This document shows, piece after piece, positions 33,306 to 42,803 of a stretch of DNA of 42,909 bases (position 1 is its first letter; each line of letters starts with the position of its first letter). Under the pieces are notes generated by a model. That model was not told the DNA's origin and ran no database searches. It saw only the letters and a program-made list of their open reading frames with translations. The stretch spans positions 1 to 42,909 of the forward strand of contig CALJJR010000123.1 in the NCBI GenBank assembly GCA_937973905.1. Direction: 5' to 3'. A program made the translations under genes and the position numbers. Source of the stretch: an uncultured Arenicella sp. Lineage in GTDB: Bacteria > Pseudomonadota > Gammaproteobacteria > Arenicellales > Arenicellaceae.

Positions 33306-35663
33306 TTAAGGCTGTTGACTCGAGATTTCGTTTTGAAACGCCTGCGCTTGCGTATAGGGGTACCAATTAGAGTCTGCATCACCCCAAATTTCCAATGCTT
33401 GTTGCAAACGCTGCTCGGCCTCAGCCGTATTGTTTTGCTCAAACGCGGTCTGTGCCACTAGCAACAGAGTTTCTGGGTCAGCGGGGTGTCGCTGCAAATT
33501 GTCTGCGAGTATCCGATAAGCTGCAACGAAATCACCAACGGCGAAATAGGCTTTTGCCAATTCTCTAATGTTGGCGTTTATATCGAGTCTTCCTAGCGCC
33601 CTAGCTTGAAGAAGGTCTTTATCAATGATTTGTTCCGCTTTATCGATGAACTCAAGGGCCTTACCAGAATCACCCATCAGGGCATATTTTCTAGCAATTA
33701 ATGGATAGAAGAACTCCACGATTGCTGACGACTCTCCGTTTTCGATTCGATTGACACTGGCGATAAACTTCTCTTCATCGAGAGGTGACGAATAGATTGT
33801 CGCCAAAATTGTGTCCAGATAGATGGTAGGAAATTGCGTTAACTTGGATTCAAGCTCGGCGCTTTTTTGTTCAACTTCGTTGGTATTGCCACTCAATGCC
33901 ATCAAACGCAGGTCATAACTGTCTTGCGTCAACATCTTTTGGATCGGGCTTAAAGTCTGATCAGCAATTTTGGCGGCTTCTTGGTTGCTTGCAAGCGCTA
34001 AGCCCGGTTGCCCTAATTTCGCGTATATCTGAGTCTGAAGGTTGAGCACATCAAGGTTCTGTTGATTGCTAAGTGCTTCACTCCGAAGACTCTGCAGTTG
34101 CGATATCGCAGCTTTCGAATCACCAGATTTACTTAATACACGCGCCTTGCCAAGCTCTGCTTTGGATGGACTGTTGGGCAGAATCGCAGCTTTATCAAAC
34201 ACCGAGATTGATTCCTCTAGTTTGCCTTGCATCTCCTTGAGTTCCGCCAACTCAATCATGGTTAAGCCATCATCAGGCCGCTTCTGCAAATAGGTTTCCA
34301 AACTTCGTTCTGCCGCGGTGTAATCTTTTTGTCGCTGCTCAAACGTAGCCTGCAGTTTCAAATTTTCGTCATCCCATGGGCGCAACTCAGTAATCCGCTC
34401 TAGTGCTTGACCAGCGATAACCAATCCCTCCTCGCCGGGGCTGAACTGGCTCAGCTGGAATAAAGTGCGCCAGGTGGGATAATATCGCGGTTCTATTTCA
34501 GAGTGCATTTTCAAGACTTTGATGGCTTTGGAAAAGTCACCTGAAAACACATAGGACTGAGCTTTGGTGGTGTACTTGGAAGCGCTGGTAAGACGGTATG
34601 ATTTATTAAGTGCCAAGCGGTTATTGCTTAAGGCCTGGTCTTGATTGCCACTTAAAAAATAAAAGATAGAAAGTGAAGCAGCGGCCTCGGCAAAGTCAGG
34701 ATCTTGTTCCAGTGCCGCTTCTAAGAATTGAACGCCTGCTGGGTAATCGTTGGCTTGTGCCACCGCCAGCTTTGCTTGAATGTATTTCTCTAAGGCTAGC
34801 TCAGAGTCGGTAAAATGTTCCGCAACCGTGAGATTTTGATGTTGCGGCGCTGGCTCAATGTTGAGCGCGCTTTGAATCTGATCTGATGCGTGGTCTGCAA
34901 GCACAAACAAAGCACTGTCTCGTACCGTAAATTCACTGACGGTTTCACCGCTGCTGCGCTTTACGATCGCGATATCTAGTGCAAATTGATCCCCTTGTCG
35001 CTCTAAGGAACCGAAGAAGAAGTGATCGGCACCAATTAAATTTGCTATCTCGAACTGGAGAGACCGAGAAGAGGAGATCAAATTGTCGTCGCCCCGTTGC
35101 AACAACGAAGCTCTTGCTCTATCCGAATCCAAGGGGTCACGAGTGCCAATGGCCGGAGAAACATGGCGCAGGTCTTTATTGATCGCCTGTGTCAGTCCAT
35201 AGCTCGCCCAATCTAAGGAAGAATCACCGGTTTTATTTTCAATAAAGAAACCGAACAGGAATTGGTAATGATCTTGATTCGCCACCACCACCTGTTGGAT
35301 TTGGCCGGTTTCATCCTCTATTTCAGCGATGCGAGTTGCTGCTTCTACTTGGCCAAGATTTGGGAACCCCATGACAACAACCGTTGCTGCGACGAGCAAA
35401 TTAAGCGGTACAAAGAATTTTTCTAAACGGGTCCAGCGCTGCTTACCTGCCTCGCCATGGTTGTATACCAACAATAAAAACGCCGGCAGCATCATCAAGC
35501 TGATTAAAAACAAATAGGAGGTAAACGCCGGCGAGAAAGCAAAGCGTTCCGCTGCCCATTCGCCGAGCTCGATCAGCAACCATGTTCCAGCAATATAAGC
35601 AGCCAGATACTGAGGAATTCTGCGCTTGAGAGCACGTGCAAAAAAGCCTTCGTTGTTATTCAT
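33306..35663 (-). CDS. Membrane-anchored TPR-repeat protein
   Basis: About 785 residues from ATG 35663 (MNNNEGFFARALKRRIPQY). Three hydrophobic segments occupy roughly residues 20-115. A TolB-like domain of the kind that follows the membrane part in CadC/adenylate-cyclase-like proteins lies at about 130-290 (ADHFFFGSLERQGDQ). The remainder is a long array of tetratricopeptide repeats (for example LEQDPDFAEAAASLSIFYF and the final ADPETLLLVAQTAFEQN). The missing output domain (no HTH or cyclase) suggests a scaffold or sensor. It converges on the aminotransferase gene. Its role is unknown. Confidence 0.78.
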   Translation of the reverse strand: MNNNEGFFARALKRRIPQYLAAYIAGTWLLIELGEWAAERFAFSPAFTSYLFLISLMMLPAFLLLVYNHGEAGKQRWTRLEKFFVPLNLLVAATVVVMGFPNLGQVEAATRIAEIEDETGQIQQVVVANQDHYQFLFGFFIENKTGDSSLDWASYGLTQAINKDLRHVSPAIGTRDPLDSDRARASLLQRGDDNLISSSRSLQFEIANLIGADHFFFGSLERQGDQFALDIAIVKRSSGETVSEFTVRDSALFVLADHASDQIQSALNIEPAPQHQNLTVAEHFTDSELALEKYIQAKLAVAQANDYPAGVQFLEAALEQDPDFAEAAASLSIFYFLSGNQDQALSNNRLALNKSYRLTSASKYTTKAQSYVFSGDFSKAIKVLKMHSEIEPRYYPTWRTLFQLSQFSPGEEGLVIAGQALERITELRPWDDENLKLQATFEQRQKDYTAAERSLETYLQKRPDDGLTMIELAELKEMQGKLEESISVFDKAAILPNSPSKAELGKARVLSKSGDSKAAISQLQSLRSEALSNQQNLDVLNLQTQIYAKLGQPGLALASNQEAAKIADQTLSPIQKMLTQDSYDLRLMALSGNTNEVEQKSAELESKLTQFPTIYLDTILATIYSSPLDEEKFIASVNRIENGESSAIVEFFYPLIARKYALMGDSGKALEFIDKAEQIIDKDLLQARALGRLDINANIRELAKAYFAVGDFVAAYRILADNLQRHPADPETLLLVAQTAFEQNNTAEAEQRLQQALEIWGDADSNWYPYTQAQAFQNEISSQQP

Positions 35664-35841
35664 GGGGCGATTAGGAAAACTGCGATAGATAGATAGAAAC
35701 TTGCAGTCATTGTAGCAAGCTTCAATACAGATCACCTGTTTTCGGCTCCGATCTCCGAACGACTGTAGCCGAGCGTTCTACCGTTGCAGACTGTTGGACC
35801 CAGCCCCTCTAAACGCCTTCCTAAACAAGCAGGGCTACCTT

Positions 35842-36768
35842 CTATCGGTTAGGTTTCTCTCTCACTGTGACGCTCTTTAAGGTAACTTGCGACCCGGTGC
35901 TGATGATTTCAGGTATCGCCACCCACTCACGACCCGCTAGCATGAACCCGGGCTGTGACTCAGACTCTAATACTCCGTCACAACTATTTGCCGTAGTAGA
36001 CCCTGAAGCGACCGTACCACTGCCCTGCAGTGCAGCTCTATATCTGTAGCGAAATGGATTGGCTCCCGCATCTACCGTCCAGAAAAATTGGAACTGTAAT
36101 CTATTTGCACCTGCGGGTAGAGGGTCAGTGTCTTTCAAGAGTTCCGGGCCAACTTCAAGCACAAATGGCAATTCACCAGTTATCAGCCCTCCGGAGGGGG
36201 GAGGGCACGAAATAGTCGCATCATTAACGTCAAAATTGAGACTGGTATTTGCATAACAATCGATCCCTATGGCTTCATCTTCTCCGCCATCACAGTTCTC
36301 ATCAAACAGTGCATTGGAACTGCATTGCTCGAATGAGGTTGCGTTTTCTGGACACTGCACGTTGTCAAGAATGGTTCTAAGTGGCCCATCAGTGGTGGCT
36401 CCACTACTTCGATAAAACCCACCAGCGTAACCAATGGCGCGACATGAGAAATTGGCAATATCTCGTTGTTGTTCTGCATTACCTTCTATCAAATCGTCAC
36501 AGACTTTGCCCCAGATACTTTTACCATCTGGCGTTTTATCCGGCGTCCACTCCAGCCGACCAAAACTTGGGCCAGGAAGGCGCGGATTTGCTACTGAGTT
36601 ACCAGCAGAATCTAGGTCTTGGTGTGGCACAATTCGATATTGCGGTAGGGGCGTATCCTCCCCAGCAAGAGGTATCACCACTACTTTATTTTGTGCTTCG
36701 ACCTTGGCTGCAAGCGCCAGAGCGATAAATAAGGAAGCGAAGAATGGTAAACAGTAATTGCTTTTCAT
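35842..36768 (-). CDS. Secreted protein with an SRCR-like domain
   Basis: About 308 residues from ATG 36768, chosen because a signal peptide follows (MKSNYCLPFFASLFIALAL to VEAQ). The mature part opens with NKVVVIPLAGED. Then comes a scavenger-receptor cysteine-rich domain: GRLEW, IWGKVCDD, SCRAIGYAGG, ILDNVQCPENATSFEQC, ENCDGGEDEAIGIDC. Six cysteines in this order match group A SRCR domains, which are mainly known from animals. The C-terminal 150 residues look beta-rich with two more cysteines and no family I know. It stands beside the TPR and hybrid-kinase genes and diverges from the latter, so an envelope sensing or adhesion role is possible. Confidence 0.75.
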   Translation of the reverse strand: MKSNYCLPFFASLFIALALAAKVEAQNKVVVIPLAGEDTPLPQYRIVPHQDLDSAGNSVANPRLPGPSFGRLEWTPDKTPDGKSIWGKVCDDLIEGNAEQQRDIANFSCRAIGYAGGFYRSSGATTDGPLRTILDNVQCPENATSFEQCSSNALFDENCDGGEDEAIGIDCYANTSLNFDVNDATISCPPPSGGLITGELPFVLEVGPELLKDTDPLPAGANRLQFQFFWTVDAGANPFRYRYRAALQGSGTVASGSTTANSCDGVLESESQPGFMLAGREWVAIPEIISTGSQVTLKSVTVREKPNR

Positions 36769-37039
36769 GGTTCTGAACCAGATCTTGAGGCATAACAGCC
36801 TCATCATAGGAATGAAGGAATCTAACCACCGATCGAGGCCCACTACTACGGCAAAACCGGCATCTGACGCGTCAGTGCTAGTATTTGACTTGTTTGTGCT
36901 ACTAAACAAAAAACGAAACACATGTCTAGCAAAACCGCTTAACTGGACACATCGACATGCATTAGTAAATTTACCGGCTTCTTAGCTCAAAAAAGGTGCG
37001 GTATGATTTGTTGGCTAACCACGCTCCTGTCTCAAACCC

Positions 37040-40030
37040 TTGCGCATTCCATTTCTCTCGATTTCGTTGCTTGTTTTTGTGTGCCTAGGCATTTCACCTA
37101 GCGCCGCTCACGCAAGCAAGTGCATGCAAGTCAATGGTGAGATGCAACGCGTCAATGTTCTGCCCTATGTACAACACTTCGCAGATCTGGATGATTCCAT
37201 CGCAATCCCAATTGATGTGCAGCAAACTTCTTTAAACAAGCTGTTTTCCGAAACGACATTTAGGCAAGTAAAGCCTGAAGGCGAGCAGTATGTACTTGGC
37301 GAAGCTCAAACCAATCATTGGTTGCGGTTTTGTTTACAAAATACATCGACGCAAATACAGGATTTGGTGTTGGTGACCACACCACCGATCGTCAACCAGA
37401 TCGATTTTTACCCGCAAAAGCCGGGCGCAAAATCGTTTCAAACCGGTTACGGAAAACCGTTTAACAGCCGCGACCTTCACAGCCCAGAGTTTCACTTTGC
37501 CGTTGAACTAGAGCCTGGGGAAACACAGGATTACTACTTTAGAATTCGAAGCTTTGCCCACGCGTACATAACACTAGAGCTCTGGGACAAAACTAACTAC
37601 GGCATCGTGAAAGATCACACAGAAGTTCTTGATGGTGTGATTGCCGGAGTTTTGCTGGGCTTGATTTTGTACAATTTGTTGGTGTTTGCATCGGTGCGTC
37701 ATGCAACATCTTTTTGGTACATTGCTTGGGCGAGCTGTACCTTAGGAATTTTGGCCTTGTTCGACGGCCGGGTCTTGCAATACGTATTTCCTAACGCTCC
37801 AAATATCGTCGCCCTTCTCACCACAATCTGGTATCCATTGGCGGTCACCGTATCGGCTTGGTTTGCGCGTGAGTTTATCCAACTTAAAAATTACCCACGC
37901 TTAGATACAATCGCCAAGGCATTAATCAGCCTTTCTATCTTGGGCCTATTGATCATCTATCCTGCCGATAAATCTCAGTACCTATTGGCCTGCGCAATTT
38001 ATATGCTCGCAGTGATCGTGTACTTTGGGCTGATCACACCGATCTATAGCGCGTTAAAGGACAACTCTGCGCAGGCCAAATACTTACTCGGTGCGCAGCT
38101 GCCATTGATGATTTGTTTTATCGATCGAAGCTTGCTGAATCTCGGCGTTAGCAACCAACACTTCATTCCTTATACCCCAAAGGTTGGCCTCGTGACTGAG
38201 ATGGTGTTACTCGGCTTTTTTGTCGGTCGATCAATTAATCGCGAGAAAGAAGAAGCGCAACAGTTGGCTATGAAGCAGCTTGAGATTTCCAATCAGCTAA
38301 AGAGCAACTACAACGAGCAGCTTGAAAGCGAGATTGAAAAAAATACCGCAGAAATACGGGCTATGAATGTCGATCTTGAAAAACAAGCTAAAAAATTGAT
38401 CGAACTGGACAAAGTAAAATCAGATTTTTTTGCTAACGTCAGCCATGAGCTAAGAACACCTCTGACGCTAATACAAGGGCCATTAAACCAGCTTGGAGAG
38501 CAAACATCTTTACAACAGAAAGGGCTTGTCGAAGGCGCTCTCCGTCACTCTAAGAACTTACAAAAGATGATTGATCAATTGCTCACCTTGAGCAAATTCG
38601 ACAATAAATCCTTACAGTTGCGTGCGGCAAAAAATGACATTGTTAGCCTTGTTAGAAATTTCACGGCGCAATTCGACAGCTTGGCCCTAGAGCATAAAAT
38701 AGCGCTGATTTTCAAATCTGACCATAACTCTCTGCCCGCTTACGTAGACGCTGACAAAGTACAAATCATCATCAACAACTTATTGAAGAATGCGATTAAA
38801 TTTACACCCGCAGGAGGCACCATCAAGGTGGAGGTCAGCGCAGACCTCAGCAACGATGCTCTGCAAGAACAGGACTACGCCGATGATAAATACTTAGTGG
38901 TTACGGTGTCCGACACGGGGCACGGAGTAGCACAAGATGAACTCCCTTATATTTTTGATCGCTTTTATCAAGCTAGAGGGGCCGACCGAGACATCACTGG
39001 AACTGGCATCGGCCTAGCCCTGGTTAAGGAACTTGTGACCCTGCATGCGGGTGAGATAAGTGTTGAAAGTCGAACTGCCAACATCAGCGACAGCGATGAA
39101 CACGCTTCAGGCACCACTTTTTGCGTTTCGTTGCCGTTAGGAAAGGCTCACCTCACGCCGGCCGAGCTCGATCTTTCATCGGTAACGATCCATGAATTTG
39201 AGACCAAAGATTTATCGCGAAGAAGTAATCAGCTACCAACGGCTGAAGAGAAGAGAACGCGAAATCAAACCGTCTTAATTGTTGACGACAATGCCGATAT
39301 GCGAAGCCATTTGCGAGACCTATTAGAAGAAGACTATCAAGTCGTTGAAGCAGCAAATGGCCTTGAGGGAGAACGTCAGGCTGTAGCGACTAATCCCGAC
39401 CTAATTGTTACTGATCTTATGATGCCAAAACGCAATGGTCTTGAATTCGTGGCCTGCGTAAAAAAACAAGCTGCCTTAGCTCACATCCCGGTGATCATGC
39501 TAACTGCCAAAGCCGGTCAGGATGATCGAGTGAAAGGTTTGTTGGCGGCGGTGGATGATTATTTAGCTAAACCCTTTCATGCCCTTGAGCTCAAATTGAA
39601 AATCCGCAATCTGATTCTGAAGAGAACGCAGTTCGAGGCTTTTTATGCCGCTCAAGATTCGCAATCGACTGCGACCGAATCCGACCTCAACATCGAACAT
39701 CATTTGATGCAAACACTTAAGAGCGCGGTTCTCAAACACCTGACTGAAGCGGAGTTTGGCGTCCCAGAACTCGCCGACGCGGTGCATATGAGCCCATCCA
39801 CCTTACGCCGAAAGCTTGGTGAGATATCAAATTTTACGCCATCCGAGTTTATTCGACACTGCCGCTTAGACCGCGCCAAACAGTTGGCTGAACGCGGTGA
39901 GATGCGCACCATTGCACAACTTGCCCATTCAGTCGGATTTAACCATCCGGGGTATTTTTCCAAACTTTACCAACAGGCATTTAATCAAGACCCTCTCGCG
40001 CAAGTTCAGGCACTCAACGTAGCTAAATAG
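37040..40030 (+). CDS. Hybrid sensor: 7TM-DISM, histidine kinase, receiver and AraC domains in one protein
   Basis: A 996-residue protein. Signal peptide (about 1-26), DISM-type periplasmic beta domain (about 40-185), seven membrane helices (about 195-400), coiled coil, HisKA with phospho-accepting His469 (ANVSHELRTP), HATPase (NNLLKNAIKFTP, DTGHGV, GTGIGLALVKE), receiver with Asp792 (VTDLMMPKRNG), and C-terminal AraC HTH (MSPSTLRRKLGEI, then GFNHPGYFSKLYQQ). It should sense a periplasmic ligand and directly regulate transcription. TTG 37040 is the only possible start after an in-frame stop at 37016. Targets are unknown. The neighbouring SRCR protein and beta-helix protein are candidates. Confidence 0.9.
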   Translation: MRIPFLSISLLVFVCLGISPSAAHASKCMQVNGEMQRVNVLPYVQHFADLDDSIAIPIDVQQTSLNKLFSETTFRQVKPEGEQYVLGEAQTNHWLRFCLQNTSTQIQDLVLVTTPPIVNQIDFYPQKPGAKSFQTGYGKPFNSRDLHSPEFHFAVELEPGETQDYYFRIRSFAHAYITLELWDKTNYGIVKDHTEVLDGVIAGVLLGLILYNLLVFASVRHATSFWYIAWASCTLGILALFDGRVLQYVFPNAPNIVALLTTIWYPLAVTVSAWFAREFIQLKNYPRLDTIAKALISLSILGLLIIYPADKSQYLLACAIYMLAVIVYFGLITPIYSALKDNSAQAKYLLGAQLPLMICFIDRSLLNLGVSNQHFIPYTPKVGLVTEMVLLGFFVGRSINREKEEAQQLAMKQLEISNQLKSNYNEQLESEIEKNTAEIRAMNVDLEKQAKKLIELDKVKSDFFANVSHELRTPLTLIQGPLNQLGEQTSLQQKGLVEGALRHSKNLQKMIDQLLTLSKFDNKSLQLRAAKNDIVSLVRNFTAQFDSLALEHKIALIFKSDHNSLPAYVDADKVQIIINNLLKNAIKFTPAGGTIKVEVSADLSNDALQEQDYADDKYLVVTVSDTGHGVAQDELPYIFDRFYQARGADRDITGTGIGLALVKELVTLHAGEISVESRTANISDSDEHASGTTFCVSLPLGKAHLTPAELDLSSVTIHEFETKDLSRRSNQLPTAEEKRTRNQTVLIVDDNADMRSHLRDLLEEDYQVVEAANGLEGERQAVATNPDLIVTDLMMPKRNGLEFVACVKKQAALAHIPVIMLTAKAGQDDRVKGLLAAVDDYLAKPFHALELKLKIRNLILKRTQFEAFYAAQDSQSTATESDLNIEHHLMQTLKSAVLKHLTEAEFGVPELADAVHMSPSTLRRKLGEISNFTPSEFIRHCRLDRAKQLAERGEMRTIAQLAHSVGFNHPGYFSKLYQQAFNQDPLAQVQALNVAK

Positions 40031-40518
40031 CTTGTCAGCTGACTCATGCCTGCACCCCAGCCACCTTGATGATCAGCTCGAGTTGCCTCGAAAGCCTCAA
40101 TCTCTTCAACAGTCGGATCCTGAGGCTGCCAGTAAAATGTTAGCTTGGTCTTAGCATCAGAGAGCGCTTCAAACTCCAAAGTCGCCAACATATGTTGCGG
40201 CCAGTTTGGAATATGCCCTGGGTCAAGAATATCGCCGTTCTCATTCGACATATATTGTAAAAACACCAGTCTGTGTGGGGCACTTACTTCAACATAATTC
40301 GTCAATAACCACATCTCACGGCCATTAGGCATGGTCACTTTATGCAAAGACTCACCGCCTGCTTCAATAACAGCAGACACGTACTCACAGGTGCAACCAG
40401 GCATCGGAAACATCCAATTGCTGAGATGCTCAACTTTGGTCCATGCGTCGAAAACTAAGTTACGGGGCGCGTCAAACTCGCGAGTGATAACAGAGGGTTC
40501 TACGTCAGTGTTTGTCAT
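40006..40518 (-). CDS. AHSA1/SRPBCC-domain protein
   Basis: A 170-residue helix-grip (START/Bet v1-like) protein of the AHSA1 type, with TREFDAPRNLVFDAWTKVEH at the N-terminus and GGWGAGMSQLTSYL at the C-terminus, both typical. It binds a hydrophobic ligand or assists folding, and no reaction is proven for such members. Its start overlaps the end of the ArsR gene by 14 bases, the usual arrangement of this pair, implying translational coupling. Its last 25 bases overlap the end of the convergent hybrid sensor gene. Confidence 0.9.
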   Translation of the reverse strand: MTNTDVEPSVITREFDAPRNLVFDAWTKVEHLSNWMFPMPGCTCEYVSAVIEAGGESLHKVTMPNGREMWLLTNYVEVSAPHRLVFLQYMSNENGDILDPGHIPNWPQHMLATLEFEALSDAKTKLTFYWQPQDPTVEEIEAFEATRADHQGGWGAGMSQLTSYLATLSA

Positions 40519-40852
40519 TATTCATGCCTAATCGCAGTTCTTGTAGGTAGGTATCGAGTTGATCTAAGCTGCCACCCCAATATTTTTCGAATTGATGTAT
40601 CCATTCCTGAATCGGTTTTAGTTCGCGTGGCTGGACTCGATAAAAGCGAAAACGCCCGGCTCTACGCTCCGAGACCAAATCAACCTGCCGCAGCACAGCC
40701 AAATGTTTGGATACAGCGGGCTGAGACCAACTCAGTTCGGCAACCAATTCGTTTACTGTCATCTCTTTCTGAATGAGCTGTTCGATGATGATGCGCCTTT
40801 TGGGTTCACCAATGGCACTGAAAACATCGTAGCTTGCTTTGGTTCTCGGCAT
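40505..40852 (-). CDS. ArsR family winged-helix repressor
   Basis: A 115-residue ArsR-type regulator. The winged helix-turn-helix contains TVNELVAELSWSQPAVSKHL and the wing RRAGRFRFYRVQ. The metal-binding CxC motif of metal-sensing ArsR proteins is absent, so it senses something else. It is the first gene of the ArsR-AHSA1 operon and is preceded by a long AT-rich palindrome (40858-40889), which is very likely its own operator. Confidence 0.92.
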   Translation of the reverse strand: MPRTKASYDVFSAIGEPKRRIIIEQLIQKEMTVNELVAELSWSQPAVSKHLAVLRQVDLVSERRAGRFRFYRVQPRELKPIQEWIHQFEKYWGGSLDQLDTYLQELRLGMNNDKH

Positions 40853-40857
40853 AACTA

Positions 40858-40889
40858 TATATTCTTATATAGGAATATATAAGAATATA
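40858..40889. promoter_or_regulatory. Palindromic operator of the ArsR gene
   Basis: TATATTCTTATAT and ATATAAGAATATA form perfect 13-bp arms around a 6-base spacer (AGGAAT). It begins 6 bases upstream of the ArsR ATG (minus strand), in the place of the promoter. The 12-bp core arm is typical in length for a dimeric ArsR site. It is unrelated in sequence to the nine-copy operator. Confidence 0.75.
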
Positions 40890-41000
40890 ATAGCCAGGCA
40901 CAAAAAGAAAGCTCACAAACGTCCGCCATTCGCTTCAAATCCTCATTTTATCAGCCTAGTATGAGTAGTGAACCACTGTCCGCGATGAGACGTACACTCG

Positions 41001-42803
41001 ATGCCTCCACTCAAGCCATTTGAAAAAAGCTGTCTCGCCATCGTCATAGGCCAAATGTTTACTGCCCCCATTGCGCAAAGCGCGGTAATCACCCTCGGCC
41101 CGATGTGCGATTTGAACCAAGCCATTCAGAGTGCCAACCTGGATTCCAAGTACGCGGCGATGTACTGCCAAGCCTCCTTCACTCCGGGGGGCCACGATAC
41201 TATTGTGTTGACACCGAGTTCTGTGCTCAGCATATCAACGGGTTTTGCCAACTCGAGTAACAACACTTTTACCGGCACACCATTTGTCACCAGCGCAATC
41301 ACCATTGAAGGCGGTGGCGCGACCATTCAGCGCCAATCAAGCGCCCCATTTCGCCTGCTCGCCGTAACTGGTTCCGGCAATCTGACACTCAATGATTTAA
41401 CGCTTAGCGGCGGCAGCTTGACCAATCAAGGCAGTGGAGGTGCTGTCTATGTGGCTGCTAATGCCAAGCTGACCATGAACAATGTAACCGTCTCAGGCAA
41501 TACGGTCAGCGCAAACAATGGGGGTGGGTTGTACGCTCGCGGTGGTCAGATTGATATTCGTAACTCAGTGGTAACCCAGAACCAAGCTCTCAAAGGCGGC
41601 GGCATCGATTTAGATTCTTTCGCCAGTCTGAGTGTTCAAAACAGTGAAATACGCTCGAATTTAGCGTTCGAGGGTGGTGGTGGCATATTTCTAGCCCCGA
41701 ACGCCACCGCCAGCCTAATCAACGCGGATGTCACAACTAACACAGGGCTTATGCGCGGCGGTGGAATTTACGCAGGGGCCGATTCGAGCTTATCGCTGCG
41801 CAGGAGCAGCGTTTTTGCAAATAGAACTCGAGACACATTTGCAGTTAACCCAGGTAATACGATTGCCGCGGCATTGGGAGGCGCACTTTTTTCAGAAGGC
41901 GCCAAAATGACCATTGCAGACACCAAGTTTCAGGCGAATTACGCCACTTCTCAAGGAGGAGGAATCTTCCAAAGGAACGGAGAATCAACCATCTCCGATT
42001 GTTACTTTTACGAAAATAATGCGATCGGTGGTGAGGGTGGCGCCATCGCTGCGCGGTCAGCCGATATCGACATCAAAAGATCAACCTTCTTTAGAAACGG
42101 AGCTGGCGCGAACGCCGGCGCCATCAGCGTCGCCTTTAACGGTGGAACGGTCGGCGTTTACAACTCCACCTTTAGTTTTAATAACGCTGAGTTCGGTTCG
42201 GTCTTCTCATCAAGGTTCAATGGTCAATTAAGGGTCACTAACAGCACCTTGAGCTTCAACTCTCAAACAGAAAATGGAGCTGTTTATTTGCGCGGCGCGA
42301 GCATATTGATACGAAACAGTATCGTTGCAGGCAATACCAGCACGGTCTCTAACGCGCTACCCGCGCACGAACTTTATGTAAGCACAAGCAATCCATCCAT
42401 CACGCCACTAAATTCGTTGGTACTACAAAGTAATGTGCTTGGCCAAGTAGCCAACACCTCTGCCGCCTCGTTCATTGGTACAACAATTGGAAACAGTAAC
42501 ATCACGGCCACGAGCGATGGAAATTCGCCAACAGCGCTTTCTTCAATAGTCAGCCAATTCCTGAGTTATAACGGTGGCGCCACCCCAACTCACGCGTTAG
42601 TTGCAAACAGCCCAGCCATAGACGCGGGCAATCAAAACGTCTGCAATATTTCAGCACTGGCTAAGAAGGATCAACGCGGCTTTTTTCATTTAGGCATCTG
42701 CGACATCGGCGCTTTTGAGTTTGGTGGTTTAGAGAGCTTACCGTTTGACCCCGCGGGTACTATACCCAGCGTGAACCTGTTGCTCTTGGATGAAGATGAG
42801 TAG
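41001..42803 (+). CDS. Secreted right-handed beta-helix repeat protein (choice-of-anchor Q-like)
   Basis: A 600-residue protein with a signal-like N-terminus (KSCLAIVIGQMFTAPIAQSA). The body is built of short repeats of the polymorphic-outer-membrane type (GGGGIF, SGGAVYVA, GGGIYAGADS patterns) forming a parallel beta-helix. The C-terminus has the AIDAGNQNVCNI...DQRGF...CDIGAFEF signature common at the end of such proteins, followed by an acidic tail (LLLLDEDE). Such proteins are surface-exposed or secreted adhesins or glycan-binding proteins. No sorting or autotransporter barrel is visible. No clear ribosome site precedes ATG 41001. Confidence 0.82.
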   Translation: MPPLKPFEKSCLAIVIGQMFTAPIAQSAVITLGPMCDLNQAIQSANLDSKYAAMYCQASFTPGGHDTIVLTPSSVLSISTGFANSSNNTFTGTPFVTSAITIEGGGATIQRQSSAPFRLLAVTGSGNLTLNDLTLSGGSLTNQGSGGAVYVAANAKLTMNNVTVSGNTVSANNGGGLYARGGQIDIRNSVVTQNQALKGGGIDLDSFASLSVQNSEIRSNLAFEGGGGIFLAPNATASLINADVTTNTGLMRGGGIYAGADSSLSLRRSSVFANRTRDTFAVNPGNTIAAALGGALFSEGAKMTIADTKFQANYATSQGGGIFQRNGESTISDCYFYENNAIGGEGGAIAARSADIDIKRSTFFRNGAGANAGAISVAFNGGTVGVYNSTFSFNNAEFGSVFSSRFNGQLRVTNSTLSFNSQTENGAVYLRGASILIRNSIVAGNTSTVSNALPAHELYVSTSNPSITPLNSLVLQSNVLGQVANTSAASFIGTTIGNSNITATSDGNSPTALSSIVSQFLSYNGGATPTHALVANSPAIDAGNQNVCNISALAKKDQRGFFHLGICDIGAFEFGGLESLPFDPAGTIPSVNLLLLDEDE

